Source: Imperialibacter roseus
GTDB taxonomy: Bacteria > Bacteroidota > Bacteroidia > Cytophagales > Cyclobacteriaceae
Reading direction: 5' to 3'
Length of the DNA stretch: 64,000 nt
NCBI RefSeq assembly: GCF_032999765.1
Contig: NZ_CP136051.1
Span: 2,580,417 to 2,644,416, forward strand
Positions 7,123-16,720 of the stretch are shown piece by piece. The translations under genes were made by a program, and so were the position numbers. The stretch's first letter is position 1. Each line of letters starts with the position of its first letter. The notes under the pieces are model-generated. The model had not been told where the DNA came from and did no database searches. It saw only the letters and a list, made by a program, of their open reading frames with translations.

Positions 7123-9728
7123 GCAACAAACCTATAGAAAAGTCCATTCCATCGCCGCCCAAGTGGCTACTGACGTTTCTTCGCTGGTTCTGCGATCCGG
7201 ATCTACTGGAAGACGTGGAAGGCGACCTGACTGAATTATTCGAGCGGCGGGCGGAAAGCAGTTCAACCCGGGCACGGTGGCTATTTGCGTTGGATGTATT
7301 AAAGCTCCTCCGGCCAGGTATCGTCAAAAACGTTGCATTTGTCACAACTCAAAATAACAACGCTATGCTATTCAATCACATTAAAATGGCGATTCGCCAT
7401 GCGCTGAGGTACAAAGGGTACACTGTGCTCAATCTTTTCGGGCTCATTGTGGGGCTTACGTCGAGTATGCTTATTCTACTATGGGTCAACGATGAGGTAG
7501 AAAAGGACCAGTTTCATGTAAACGCCGACCGCATCTATCAGGTATGGCGCAATATGTACCAGGCCAACGGTGAGGTTATCACCACCGGAAGCATTCCCGG
7601 CCCTTTGGGAGATGCGCTGGCCAACAATTACCCAGAAGTGGATGAAGTAACCTACTACAGCTGGGAGCTGGAGCTTTTGTTTCGCCTCGACGAAAACGTG
7701 TCTTATGAAAAGGGGAGGTATGTGTCACCCGAATTCTTCAGCATTTTTAGTTTTCCTTTTGCCGCAGGTGATCCGGCGAGCGCTTTGAAAGACCCGCATT
7801 CGGTTGTAATCTCCGAAAAACTCGCTAAAAAGTATTTTGGAGAAAGCTGGAAAACAGCTGCATTAAGTAAGGTGATTAAAATAGATGAAAGTCAGGAGTT
7901 TACAGTGTCTGGCATTTTTGAAGACATCGGTAGTCAGTCTTCAATGACTTTTGATTTTGTGCTCCCTGCCCACGAGTACATCGCCCGTAACGAGTGGATC
8001 AAGAGCTGGTTCAATGGCGGTTTTAGTATCTACTTTACAGTGAAGCCTGGCGCCGATCTGGCCGCCGTGCAGCAAAGGATAGAGCAGGAGATCAACAAAA
8101 ATACAGACAATGCAGCTGATGAGCGGCTCATGGTGCTGAAGGCCACAGACACCTACCTGCATTCCAATTTCAAAAACGGCGTGCCCTCCGGTGGACGGGT
8201 TCAATATGTGAGAATACTTACGATCATCGCTATTTTTCTACTAGTGATTTCCTGCATCAACTTCATGAACCTTGCTACAGCCAGGGCCAGCCGGAGAACG
8301 AAAGAAATTGGCGTTAGAAAGGTGCTTGGCGCCCAAAGGCGCACGCTGGGGCAGCAGTTTATGGTAGAATCATTCATGATCACCATTGTAGCAGCATTGC
8401 TTTCCATAGGATGTGTGCTGCTCATCATCCCTTACTTCAACGGCCTTACGGACAAACAGCTCTACCTTGATTTTACAGACGCAAGGTTTTGGATGGGGAT
8501 ATTCGCTTTGATTGCTGTTACCGGCTTGCTTTCCGGGAGTTACCCTGCTTTGCTATTGCCCTCCTTCAAAGTGACTAACTCGCTGAAAGGAGCAGTCCGG
8601 CAGTCTGCCTCAAGCATCTATTTCAGAAACGGCCTTGTCGTTTTCCAGTTTGCTTTGTCCATTATTCTGATCATTGGAAGCCTGGTGGTCGCCCGGCAGA
8701 TGAATTTTGTGCTCCACAAAAACCTGGGCCTCGACAAAGAAAACATGGCATACTTGTACATGCCGCAGGACCTGGCCAACCGAAGGGACGTATACAGAAC
8801 CGAGTTGCTCAATATACCCGAGGTAAAGGAAGTGTCTTTTGCCAGCGGCAATCCACTGCAATACGGCCGCTCAACAGGCAGCTCGCAGTGGGACGGCAAA
8901 GATCCCAATGCAGAAATAGAAGTCAATGTATTGATGGTGGATTTGGGTTTTTTCTCTTCCATGGGAATGGAGATAGTTGACGGTCGTGATTTCTCGAAGG
9001 ACTTCGCCTCGGACACTGCCAATTATATCATCAACGAAGTAATGGCCGACATCATGGGTTTCAACGAGCCACTGGGTCAAAACCTGTCTATTTGGGGTAG
9101 CAAAGGCAAAGTGATCGGCATCGTGAAAAACTTTCACATGCAAAGCCTGTATGAGCCGATTGCGCCTGTTATTGTTACCTACAATCCTTCGTACACCTCG
9201 GTAGCACTCATCAGACTTCAAAACGACATACCCAAGGCCATAGCAGGTATTGAAAAGGTAACAACGGCCCTTAGCCCTGCTTTTCCCTTTCAGTATGAGT
9301 TCATGGACACCAGCTATGCCGCATCCTACCGCACTGAAATGTCGCTCAGCGCTCTGGTGAACATTTTTGCCATCGTATCGATCTTTATTTCCTGCCTGGG
9401 GCTGTTTGGACTGTCGTCCTTTTCAGCCGACCTGCGTTCCAAGGAAATTGGCATCAGAAAAGTGCATGGTGCCAGTGTAGCAGGGTTAGTCATGCTACTT
9501 TCGAGAGACTACGCCAGACTGATGATTGTCGCCTTTGTGCTGGCGGCACCGGTGGCCTGGTATTATATGCAGGAGTGGCTCAACGGTTTTGCCTTTAGAA
9601 CTGACCTAACGTTGACCGCTTTTCTGCTGGCTGGGCTCACTGCATTCGTAGTAGGTGCTCTGACAGTGAGCGTGAAGTCGTATCAGGCAGCGAGTGTGAA
9701 TCCGACGAGAACGCTGAAGGATGAATGA
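7119..9728 (+). CDS. FtsX/MacB-like ABC transporter permease with permease-prefix domain
   Basis: The 869-residue protein begins with a soluble prefix (PPKWLLTFLRWFCDPDLLEDVEGDLTELFERR), typical of PadR-linked permeases in Bacteroidota. It then has the MacB periplasmic core and FtsX layout: a first TM after residue ~100 (MAIRHALRYKGYTVLNLFGL), a large extracytoplasmic domain, three TMs around 365-480 (with KEIGVRKVLGA), a second TM and periplasmic domain, then a final three-TM FtsX block (SKEIGIRKVHGASV). The ATPase is not encoded next door, so it must be elsewhere or absent. Substrates of this type include lipoproteins, peptides and antimicrobials; none can be named here. Confidence 0.85.
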   Translation: MSNKPIEKSIPSPPKWLLTFLRWFCDPDLLEDVEGDLTELFERRAESSSTRARWLFALDVLKLLRPGIVKNVAFVTTQNNNAMLFNHIKMAIRHALRYKGYTVLNLFGLIVGLTSSMLILLWVNDEVEKDQFHVNADRIYQVWRNMYQANGEVITTGSIPGPLGDALANNYPEVDEVTYYSWELELLFRLDENVSYEKGRYVSPEFFSIFSFPFAAGDPASALKDPHSVVISEKLAKKYFGESWKTAALSKVIKIDESQEFTVSGIFEDIGSQSSMTFDFVLPAHEYIARNEWIKSWFNGGFSIYFTVKPGADLAAVQQRIEQEINKNTDNAADERLMVLKATDTYLHSNFKNGVPSGGRVQYVRILTIIAIFLLVISCINFMNLATARASRRTKEIGVRKVLGAQRRTLGQQFMVESFMITIVAALLSIGCVLLIIPYFNGLTDKQLYLDFTDARFWMGIFALIAVTGLLSGSYPALLLPSFKVTNSLKGAVRQSASSIYFRNGLVVFQFALSIILIIGSLVVARQMNFVLHKNLGLDKENMAYLYMPQDLANRRDVYRTELLNIPEVKEVSFASGNPLQYGRSTGSSQWDGKDPNAEIEVNVLMVDLGFFSSMGMEIVDGRDFSKDFASDTANYIINEVMADIMGFNEPLGQNLSIWGSKGKVIGIVKNFHMQSLYEPIAPVIVTYNPSYTSVALIRLQNDIPKAIAGIEKVTTALSPAFPFQYEFMDTSYAASYRTEMSLSALVNIFAIVSIFISCLGLFGLSSFSADLRSKEIGIRKVHGASVAGLVMLLSRDYARLMIVAFVLAAPVAWYYMQEWLNGFAFRTDLTLTAFLLAGLTAFVVGALTVSVKSYQAASVNPTRTLKDE

Positions 9729-9857
9729 ATCGTACTGCATAAGGCTCGGCAAATCGGCTCGCTACTCTATTGCAACGGAATACTGCATGATTTGCGACAA
9801 TTAGCTGTCCTAATCCGAATATTGTCTTTAGGCACCATTTACCTTAACTTCAATAAG

Positions 9858-10541
9858 ATGGAAAGGAACTTAACAAAATTCATACTCTTCTGCGCTAGCT
9901 TGTTGGCAAGCTGCCAGCAGAGCTATGAAATCCAGGACATTGAAGGCCTCTGGCAACTGGAAACCTACGAGCAAGATGCTTTGGCAAAATCGTTTAGTCC
10001 TGTCTTTTTGGAAATCAATGACAATAGAAGTTTTGCCGTTTCAAGGGTAAAAGGAGACCTGACTGGGGTGTACAAACTACAATCAGACAAGCTGGAGATG
10101 TACAGTACGGACGTGGAGTGGTTCAACTCCACCTGGTCGGTATTTAGGTACAAAGATCTTCTTAAGCTGAAAGGGAAAGATGACAGAGCCCGAAATGTGA
10201 CTTTGTCCTTTACCCGAATCACCGAGGTGCCTGGCTTCGAAGAATTCGAGCAAACCATTGTAGGGGAGTGGGAGCTTTACAAAATAAGGAACGGGAACAA
10301 GGTGGAAAGACTACACCAGACAGTCTTCAGTATCGACGAGAGCGGGAACTATTCAATTGTTGCTGCGGGTGACATCCAGGAAAGTGGCGTGGCAGTCATC
10401 AACACAAGGCACCGGAAAATCATTTTTGAAAATGACCAGACGGAGTGGAAAGCGTGGTTGTATGGCAGAGAGCTACGGCTTACTAATGAAAAGACGGGAG
10501 TTGAGTATAGCTTGAGAAGGAGGGAGCTGAGTTTGAATTAG
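9858..10541 (+). CDS. hypothetical lipoprotein with two lipocalin-like halves
   Basis: The start at 9858 is chosen because it gives a proper lipoprotein signal (MERNLTKFILFCASLLASC, lipobox LASC), and the earlier in-frame ATG at 9792 adds 22 residues that do not look like a signal. The 227-residue product has two similar segments, each beginning with a Gly-x-Trp strand (IEGLWQLETYE and IVGEWELYKIR) and ending in a short beta run. This is the pattern of lipocalin-like (DUF4923/lipocalin_4-type) lipoproteins. Its function is unknown. Its end overlaps the convergent gene by 4 bp. Confidence 0.6.
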   Translation: MERNLTKFILFCASLLASCQQSYEIQDIEGLWQLETYEQDALAKSFSPVFLEINDNRSFAVSRVKGDLTGVYKLQSDKLEMYSTDVEWFNSTWSVFRYKDLLKLKGKDDRARNVTLSFTRITEVPGFEEFEQTIVGEWELYKIRNGNKVERLHQTVFSIDESGNYSIVAAGDIQESGVAVINTRHRKIIFENDQTEWKAWLYGRELRLTNEKTGVEYSLRRRELSLN

Positions 10542-11101
10542 TTGTTCAATGCCCCATCATCTACCCAGCACGCTATCATGTCTATTTCGGCGGCTGTGAG
10601 GGTTCCGTTTCTCGGCATGTCTCCCGACTGCGTGCGTGACTTGATGTCGGATGGGTTGAGCTTAATATTATCAAAATTACTGTAGTCGATATTTCCCGAG
10701 CCGTCGTGGCAACCACTAATGGCGCAATTGGCCTCAATAATTGGTTTGATGGAGGCTGCAAAGCTTATGCCGGAATAGATTTGAACGTCCAGGGTATTGG
10801 TGCACCCCCCGGAATCTTCTACCCCCACAATATACTTCCCCGGACCAACGCCACCAAAGATTCCACTGGCCTGAAAAGCACCTCCATCGAGCTGGTAGCG
10901 GTAGTCTCCAAAACCGCCGGACGCTTCAACTTCGACTACACCCGCTGAAGCGCCACAAGAAGTATCCGTCGAACCAAGTAAAGTCAGTGTTAGCCCGGAT
11001 CCGGTACAGTCTTTATCGATCAAATCAGCTTCCTGACCACAGGAGGTCACGGTGAGTAGCAAAAGCAACAAAACAAATTTAGTTAAGTGATTGGCATCCA
11101 T
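10538..11101 (-). CDS. lipoprotein with SprB-type repeat and CX4CH heme-like motif
   Basis: The 187-residue protein has a lipobox (TVTSC21). Residues ~35-110 form a SprB-like Ig-type segment (CGASAGVVEVEASGGFGDYRYQLDGG...GPGKYIVGVEDSGGC). The last ~75 residues look like a small c-type cytochrome domain: the motif CAISGCH (C126, C131, H132) has four residues between the cysteines instead of two, and Met162 in GDMPRNG could be the distal ligand. It ends IACWVDDGALNN, like cytochrome c domains in this phylum. It is a tandem paralogue of the next gene upstream. It could be an electron-transfer or structural surface protein. Confidence 0.65.
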   Translation of the reverse strand: MDANHLTKFVLLLLLLTVTSCGQEADLIDKDCTGSGLTLTLLGSTDTSCGASAGVVEVEASGGFGDYRYQLDGGAFQASGIFGGVGPGKYIVGVEDSGGCTNTLDVQIYSGISFAASIKPIIEANCAISGCHDGSGNIDYSNFDNIKLNPSDIKSRTQSGDMPRNGTLTAAEIDMIACWVDDGALNN

Positions 11102-11171
11102 TCCTGCAAAACAGGAATACCATGAAATTGTTTCGCTAGCGGGCGGTCAGGTAAAAAAAAGATTTGTAGAG

Positions 11172-11732
11172 CTAGTTAAATAGTGCTCCGTCATCTACCC
11201 AGCAGGCTATTTGCTCAATTTCGTCATTTGTTAAACTGCCAACCTTAGGCATCACTCGTGCCTGGGTGAGCCCCTTGATGTCAGCCGCTGATTTTTTGAT
11301 GTTGGCAAACACCTTAAAGCTGATGCTACCCGAACCATCATGACAAGTGTTGATGATACAGCTATTCTCGATGATAGGCTGTATCGATTCTTTGAAAGAA
11401 ATTCCAGATGAGATATGCACCGTCACAGCTCTGCGACAGTACAATGAGTCCATCACGGAGACTGAGTAAATACCAGGTCTCAAGCTATGAAACACACCCG
11501 TTTTCTGTGCTGGTCCGTCATTTAAGAAAAATGTTTTATCGCCCAAACCACCAGATGAAAATACTTCGATCTGCCCATTTGGAATGCCGCAATCTGTGGA
11601 CGTTACATTAATAATGGATATGGCCAACCCTGACCTTTCACAATCTGAAGTGGCAGGATCCAGAGGATCCAGGCAACCGCCTGTGGCAACAAGCAAAAGC
11701 ATGATAAAGAACTGACCGAATTGCTTTCTCAT
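11172..11732 (-). CDS. lipoprotein paralogue with CX4CH heme-like motif
   Basis: The 186-residue protein matches its neighbour over its whole length: lipobox (TGGC20), an Ig/SprB-like segment (CGIPNGQIEVFSSGGLGDKTFFL), CIINTCHDGSGS as the C-x4-CH site, RVMPKVG as a possible methionine ligand, and the C-terminal IACWVDDGALFN. The two genes are in tandem on the same strand, 70 bp apart, so they arose by duplication. This copy retains every key residue of the other. Heme attachment with four spacer residues occurs in some cytochromes, but heme binding here is inferred only. Confidence 0.65.
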   Translation of the reverse strand: MRKQFGQFFIMLLLVATGGCLDPLDPATSDCERSGLAISIINVTSTDCGIPNGQIEVFSSGGLGDKTFFLNDGPAQKTGVFHSLRPGIYSVSVMDSLYCRRAVTVHISSGISFKESIQPIIENSCIINTCHDGSGSISFKVFANIKKSAADIKGLTQARVMPKVGSLTNDEIEQIACWVDDGALFN

Positions 11733-11776
11733 TATTCAATCAATTTAAATGAATTTCTATTGACCCCCAAAAGAAA

Positions 11777-11804
11777 AAAGTCCCCGACTATCATCGGGGA
11801 CTTT
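11777..11804 (-). terminator. intrinsic terminator of the SusCD operon
   Basis: A perfect 11-bp stem (AAAGTCCCCGA with TCGGGGACTTT) encloses a 6-nt loop. Read on the minus strand it lies 33 bp after the SusD stop codon and is followed by a T-rich run. The spacing and stem make it a strong rho-independent terminator. Confidence 0.85.
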
Positions 11805-11836
11805 CTACTATCTATTTGATTTATGGTTTATTGAAA

Positions 11837-13459
11837 TCAATTCACATCCCACCAAACTCTTGTGGTTGGCTGGTCAGGCAAAGTAGCTCCGGCACTTATA
11901 TTTTCCGAATTAACAGCTACTTCGTGTGTTGGAAGCCTCAGTTTGACTGGAATAGTGCCTCCAGTCACATTACCTTGATAGTTGACAGGAACTAACACTG
12001 GAAATCCAGTTCTTCTCCAATCAGACCATGCTTCCCACCAGTTGAAAAATTTACTCACCCACATTTGGTTACCAATCATTTCAAGACCGGCTGCACCACC
12101 AGTGTAGGGGTGGGCGGCAAGATAGGCGTCCACCTGGGCATCAGTAACAGAAAGAGCCTCTTCAACGTCTGGGTCACCCTGTGCATAAGGAGTGTACATT
12201 TGCATAGCAGCACGAACACCAGCATTGTAATGAGCAGCAGCACCCGTTACGCCACCTATTCCACGCTCAGCTGCTTCAGCAAGTAGGAACTCTACTTCGG
12301 CATAATTCATCAGCATGTACGGATCGTTATCGTCAAGCAGAGCAACATTAATGGAAGAGAAAACAGAACTAGGGCTCAATGTAGGGTCACCAAACTTCTC
12401 GCCAATATAAGCACCTATGGTACCTCCATCTTGTCCGTTTGGCATACCTTCCTGAACTAGCGGATCCTTGTCTCCGCCTACGCCATCGGTAAAGATGAGA
12501 AGCCTTGGATCATCATCTGCTGTGCTGGCAGCATTTGCCCCCTTGAGCATGTCAATAAAAGTCTTGCTCAGGATGGATGGTTGCCCACCGTCACCCGAAG
12601 CAAATGCTCTCGAAATACCGTTCTGGTTAGTCCACTCACTTGGGCCTAAGTCCATTGGTACCCATGTGTTGTCGTCGTTGCTCGTGAAAACGCCACCAGA
12701 AACAGCCTTGCTTACATACGTGGCTGCAGTGGTCGCATCCGCATTAGAGATACGCATGGCCAACCGAAGCATCAGAGAGTAACCCCACTTCTTCCATTTG
12801 GTAACGTCACCGTTATAGTACAAATCAGCCGCAGCAAAGCCCTCGTCAGGATTGGAAGCACTCAAAGCAGCCGTTGCTTCATCCAATTCCTTCAACAAGT
12901 CCATATAGATGGTTTGCTGATCGTCGTACTCAGGAAGGAAAGTACCCTGTATTCCTCTTAATGCGTCGGTATAAGGAATATTACCATAATAATCGGTAAG
13001 TCTGTGGAAATTAAACGCACGAAGGATTCTAGCGGCTTCACGCATGTTCTTTCTCTGACCTGCCTCAAACCCGTCAGGGCCGGTTTGTCTGAGAACCTCA
13101 GCAAGGTTCTTCAACTGATCACCATAGATAAACTCCCATGGTGCGTTGTAGGATTCAACGTTGTCAGTGTATTTGTCACCGGGAGCTATACCGCCACTAA
13201 CGTTGGCCAGCTGCTGAATAGCATGGGCACACAGGCCAATGTTTGTTCTCCAGTCAATATAGCGGTTGTCTCCAGCTGAGCCACCCGCTGCAGTACCAAG
13301 CTGAGCCGCCGTAAACAAATAATTCATGTTTACCTGATTAAGGGCCTGGGGGTTGATATTCAACTCATGCAATTCATCCGTATCGCAACTTGCCGTGAAT
13401 ACAAATATTGCGGCAGAGGCGATGATGATCTTATTTATTTTATTTCTAACGTATTTCAT
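11837..13459 (-). CDS. SusD/RagB family outer-membrane lipoprotein
   Basis: The 540-residue protein has a lipobox (FTASC), then the SusD-type region LNINPQALNQVNMNYLFTAAQLG and a helical TPR-like core (NMREAARILRAFNFHRLTDYYGNIPYTDAL). It contains MLMNYAEVEFLLAEAAERG, the conserved EAxxR-type motif, and ends ARVWWDVN-like. It matches the SusD-like_2 (PF12771) subgroup. These lipoproteins sit over the SusC channel and bind ligand at the cell surface. It lies 18 bp after the SusC stop, so SusC and SusD are one transcript. The ligand is unknown; no glycoside hydrolase gene is nearby to indicate it. Confidence 0.9.
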   Translation of the reverse strand: MKYVRNKINKIIIASAAIFVFTASCDTDELHELNINPQALNQVNMNYLFTAAQLGTAAGGSAGDNRYIDWRTNIGLCAHAIQQLANVSGGIAPGDKYTDNVESYNAPWEFIYGDQLKNLAEVLRQTGPDGFEAGQRKNMREAARILRAFNFHRLTDYYGNIPYTDALRGIQGTFLPEYDDQQTIYMDLLKELDEATAALSASNPDEGFAAADLYYNGDVTKWKKWGYSLMLRLAMRISNADATTAATYVSKAVSGGVFTSNDDNTWVPMDLGPSEWTNQNGISRAFASGDGGQPSILSKTFIDMLKGANAASTADDDPRLLIFTDGVGGDKDPLVQEGMPNGQDGGTIGAYIGEKFGDPTLSPSSVFSSINVALLDDNDPYMLMNYAEVEFLLAEAAERGIGGVTGAAAHYNAGVRAAMQMYTPYAQGDPDVEEALSVTDAQVDAYLAAHPYTGGAAGLEMIGNQMWVSKFFNWWEAWSDWRRTGFPVLVPVNYQGNVTGGTIPVKLRLPTHEVAVNSENISAGATLPDQPTTRVWWDVN

Positions 13460-13477
13460 TTCTTAGCTATTTAATGG

Positions 13478-16400
13478 TTAGAATCCTACTCTTAAGTTGA
13501 CACCGTAGCTACGAGTAGTAGGCATCGCAAAATACTCAAGGCCCTGTGCACCAGCATTAGCTGAATAGGCAGATTCAGGATCTACGTTGTCGATATTCTT
13601 GAAAAGAATAGCGAGGTTTCTTCCCACAAAAGAAAGTGACACATTTTGGAAGGGAGTATTCTCAAGCATAGTTCTTGGCAAGCTGTAGCCCAAAGTCAAT
13701 TGTCTCAACTTCATAAAAGAAGCGTCGTACAGGAACATGCTGGAGATGGCAGTGCTTTCGCCACCCACTGAACCCCAATAGCTGTTTGCTTCATGTGGAG
13801 TAAGGTCTCTGTCAACAGGGGTGAATGTACCATCACCGTTGTCTGTAACACCCTTGATATGTAGTGGTTTTTCACCCTCACGTCCGATAAGTGATTGCTG
13901 ATGCAATCCCCACTGGGTCAAACGGTTGTTTGTTCCAGAGAAGATATCTCCGCCAAGCTTGATGTCAATCAACATGCTTAGGTTAACACCTTTCCAGGAA
14001 ACAGAGTTGTTGATACCACCTGTCCAGTCAGCCAAACCATTGCCAATAGGAACGTAAGTGGTTGATGCCAATGGTCTGCCATCCGGAAGGAAAATAGGGT
14101 CTCCATTAGGGCTCATCTGCTGTACCCGGCCAGTGATGGTACCAAAGGGCTGGCCTACAATGTGCTTAATGAATACGTTTCTGGTACGTGGCTCTTCCAG
14201 CGTGAACTCAGTCACTCCATCTACAAGGTTTATCACTTTGTTGACGTTTTTAGCCAGGTTCACAGAAATGTCCCAGGTCACTTCGCCTCTTACGGGTGTA
14301 CCAGTCAAAAGAAGCTCAACACCCTTGTTCTGCAACTCACCAACGTTTACGTTAGTTGAACCAAAACCAGATGCTCTGGAGATGGTTACGCCCAAAATAT
14401 CATCGGTTGTTGTTTGATGATAGTAGGCAAAGTCAACGCCAAATCTGTTGTCGAAGAACTTGGTATCGAAGCCTATTTCAAATTCAGTAGAAAGTGCCGG
14501 CTGCAACTGAGGGTTAGGAATATTTCCGTTGTTTCCACCTGCTGAAGAGAACGTTCCCATCGTACGCCCTAAGTGAGAGTTACCATTCAATGAATATGTT
14601 AGGTTCGCCGCATAAGGGTTGATATTTACGATACCCACTTGTGCCCACGAAGCTCTTGCTTTACCAAAGCTCAACCAGCTAGGCAGGCCTGTGAATGCGT
14701 CAGAGAATACAAAGCTAGCACCTACTGACGGATACAAAATGCTATTGTACTCAGGATTCAATACAGAGAACCAGTCGTTTCTGGCAGTAGCAGTTAAGAA
14801 TAAGTAACCGTTATAACCGATCTCAGCTGAACCGAACATAGAATTGATGCCAGATTCAGAGAAGCCATAACCGTAGTTTCTGGTTGCGGCGTTGTTGATC
14901 GCAGGGAAGAAGTCCACGTTAAAGCCATTGCCATTGGCTGCGATTCTTTCACTCGACCTGCGCATCACGTTACCACCAACGAATGCATTGACACTAAACT
15001 GGCTGAAAGTTTTGTTTCCGCCCAATATCCACTGAGTGTTGGTTTCACGCACACGATCCTCGCCTTCAGACATGGATCCGCCCAGCTGGTAGCCTGTTCC
15101 CTGAGGAGTCAAAGACTTGTCTCTTCTTGTGTACCAGTCCATCTGGATACTTCCTGAAGCATACAACCAATCGGTAATGTCATAACGCACCTCACCAGAA
15201 CCGATCAAACGGTCTCTTGTATCGTCGTTGATGAACTGTTCAGTAGCCCAGTAAGGGTTCTGTCCCCAGTTGTTAGCTGCAGGTAGCAACTCCTGACCTG
15301 GTCTTCTGGCATTGGCATCGCTTCCTTGTCCGTAAATTATCAACTGTTCCTGAGTTGTGCCTTCGGGAATAGCCCCAAGCTTGTTAGGGTCGCCTTTGTA
15401 CGTTTCTACATTGACGTTGCCTGGTGTTCTCCAAATGGACTGAACGGCATTTCCTGGCGAATCGGACAGCACCGGACGGTTATGCGCAGTTTCATGGGTA
15501 TACATCATTTTTGATGTCACAGTTAACTTGTCTGCAAACCTTGAGCTTGTAGACAATGTAAGGTTAGTTCTGTCGTACCCGGAATTAGGGATGATACTAT
15601 TACTTCTCAGGTCAGCCGCTGACAATCTGAAAGTTTGCTTGTCACTTCCACCACTGATAGACACACTATTGGTAAGAGCATTACCTGTTTGATAGAAGCG
15701 CTTCCAGTTGTCACCCTGATAGGAGTAGGGACGAGCCACACCATCGAACTGTAAAACCTGGCTACCATCAAATTTAGGTCCCCAGGCCACATTGCCCCAC
15801 CCAAATGCCTCACGGGCATCTCTCGGCTTTGTGGCAACTCCATTACGAATACCATCATTGGACTGATCAACATAGTTGCCAGTGCCATACTCTTTCTGAA
15901 GGTCGCTCAGGTTGATAGCAGTTTCCGCCACATAGTTTGAGTTGAATTCAATACCAAGACCTTTTCTTTTGGTGCCTTTTTTGGTTACAACGTTGATAAC
16001 ACCGTTACCAGCACGTGAGCCATAAAGGGCAGCGGCGCTGGCGCCTTTTAGCACTGTGATAGACTCGATGTCGTCAGGGTTGATACTGGTAAGACCATCT
16101 CCTTCGTCACGACCACCCCAAAGACCAGCCTGACCGAAGCCAGAGTTGTCCATAGGCACACCGTCGATTACATACAAAGGCTGGTTTTGTCCGCCCAGCG
16201 TTTTGTTACCACGAATAACGATACGTGAAGAACCGGCAGGACCACCAGAAATTTTGCTAACGTTTACACCAGCAATTCTTCCTGAAAGGGCATTACCAAG
16301 GTTGTTTTCACGTGCTTGAGTGAAGTTGTCACCTGACACAGTGGTCACAGATGACTGAAGTGCTTTCACACTTCTTTCTACCCCAAGGGCAGTCACAACA

Positions 16401-16720
16401 ACTTCGCTAAGCTGGGTCACGTCTTCTGCCAGGGTAATATCCAGCACTGAGCGGCTTCCAACTGTTACTTCCTGTGCTGAGTATCCAATGAAGGAATACA
16501 CAAGAACAGTGTTGTTGTCAGGAACGGCGATTTTGTACTCGCCATCCGCATTGGTAGTGGTACCGGTAGCAGTCCCTTTGATAATTACGTTGACACCGGG
16601 AAAACCTGTGCCATTAGGGTCAACTACTTTACCACTTACTGTTCTTTGCTGAGCGAATGCTGTTGAGCACGCCAGAAAGAAGAGCAGCGATAAGCTAATA
16701 AGTAGGTAATTGTTTTTCAT
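13478..16720 (-). CDS. SusC/RagA family TonB-dependent outer-membrane receptor
   Basis: The 1,080-residue protein has a signal peptide (MKNNYLLISLSLLFFLACSTAFAQ), a carboxypeptidase-D-like CNA domain (~25-105, GKVVDPNGTGFPGVNVIIKGT), a TonB box region (SEVVVTALGV) and a plug domain (GRIAGVNVSKISGGPAGSSRIVIRGNKTL...PLYVIDGVPMDNSG). The rest is a 22-strand-type barrel ending in LRVGF with a C-terminal Phe, as expected for an outer-membrane protein. With SusD it imports a large ligand by TonB-coupled transport. It is divergent from the HTCS regulator gene across a 612-bp gap. Confidence 0.95.
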   Translation of the reverse strand: MKNNYLLISLSLLFFLACSTAFAQQRTVSGKVVDPNGTGFPGVNVIIKGTATGTTTNADGEYKIAVPDNNTVLVYSFIGYSAQEVTVGSRSVLDITLAEDVTQLSEVVVTALGVERSVKALQSSVTTVSGDNFTQARENNLGNALSGRIAGVNVSKISGGPAGSSRIVIRGNKTLGGQNQPLYVIDGVPMDNSGFGQAGLWGGRDEGDGLTSINPDDIESITVLKGASAAALYGSRAGNGVINVVTKKGTKRKGLGIEFNSNYVAETAINLSDLQKEYGTGNYVDQSNDGIRNGVATKPRDAREAFGWGNVAWGPKFDGSQVLQFDGVARPYSYQGDNWKRFYQTGNALTNSVSISGGSDKQTFRLSAADLRSNSIIPNSGYDRTNLTLSTSSRFADKLTVTSKMMYTHETAHNRPVLSDSPGNAVQSIWRTPGNVNVETYKGDPNKLGAIPEGTTQEQLIIYGQGSDANARRPGQELLPAANNWGQNPYWATEQFINDDTRDRLIGSGEVRYDITDWLYASGSIQMDWYTRRDKSLTPQGTGYQLGGSMSEGEDRVRETNTQWILGGNKTFSQFSVNAFVGGNVMRRSSERIAANGNGFNVDFFPAINNAATRNYGYGFSESGINSMFGSAEIGYNGYLFLTATARNDWFSVLNPEYNSILYPSVGASFVFSDAFTGLPSWLSFGKARASWAQVGIVNINPYAANLTYSLNGNSHLGRTMGTFSSAGGNNGNIPNPQLQPALSTEFEIGFDTKFFDNRFGVDFAYYHQTTTDDILGVTISRASGFGSTNVNVGELQNKGVELLLTGTPVRGEVTWDISVNLAKNVNKVINLVDGVTEFTLEEPRTRNVFIKHIVGQPFGTITGRVQQMSPNGDPIFLPDGRPLASTTYVPIGNGLADWTGGINNSVSWKGVNLSMLIDIKLGGDIFSGTNNRLTQWGLHQQSLIGREGEKPLHIKGVTDNGDGTFTPVDRDLTPHEANSYWGSVGGESTAISSMFLYDASFMKLRQLTLGYSLPRTMLENTPFQNVSLSFVGRNLAILFKNIDNVDPESAYSANAGAQGLEYFAMPTTRSYGVNLRVGF

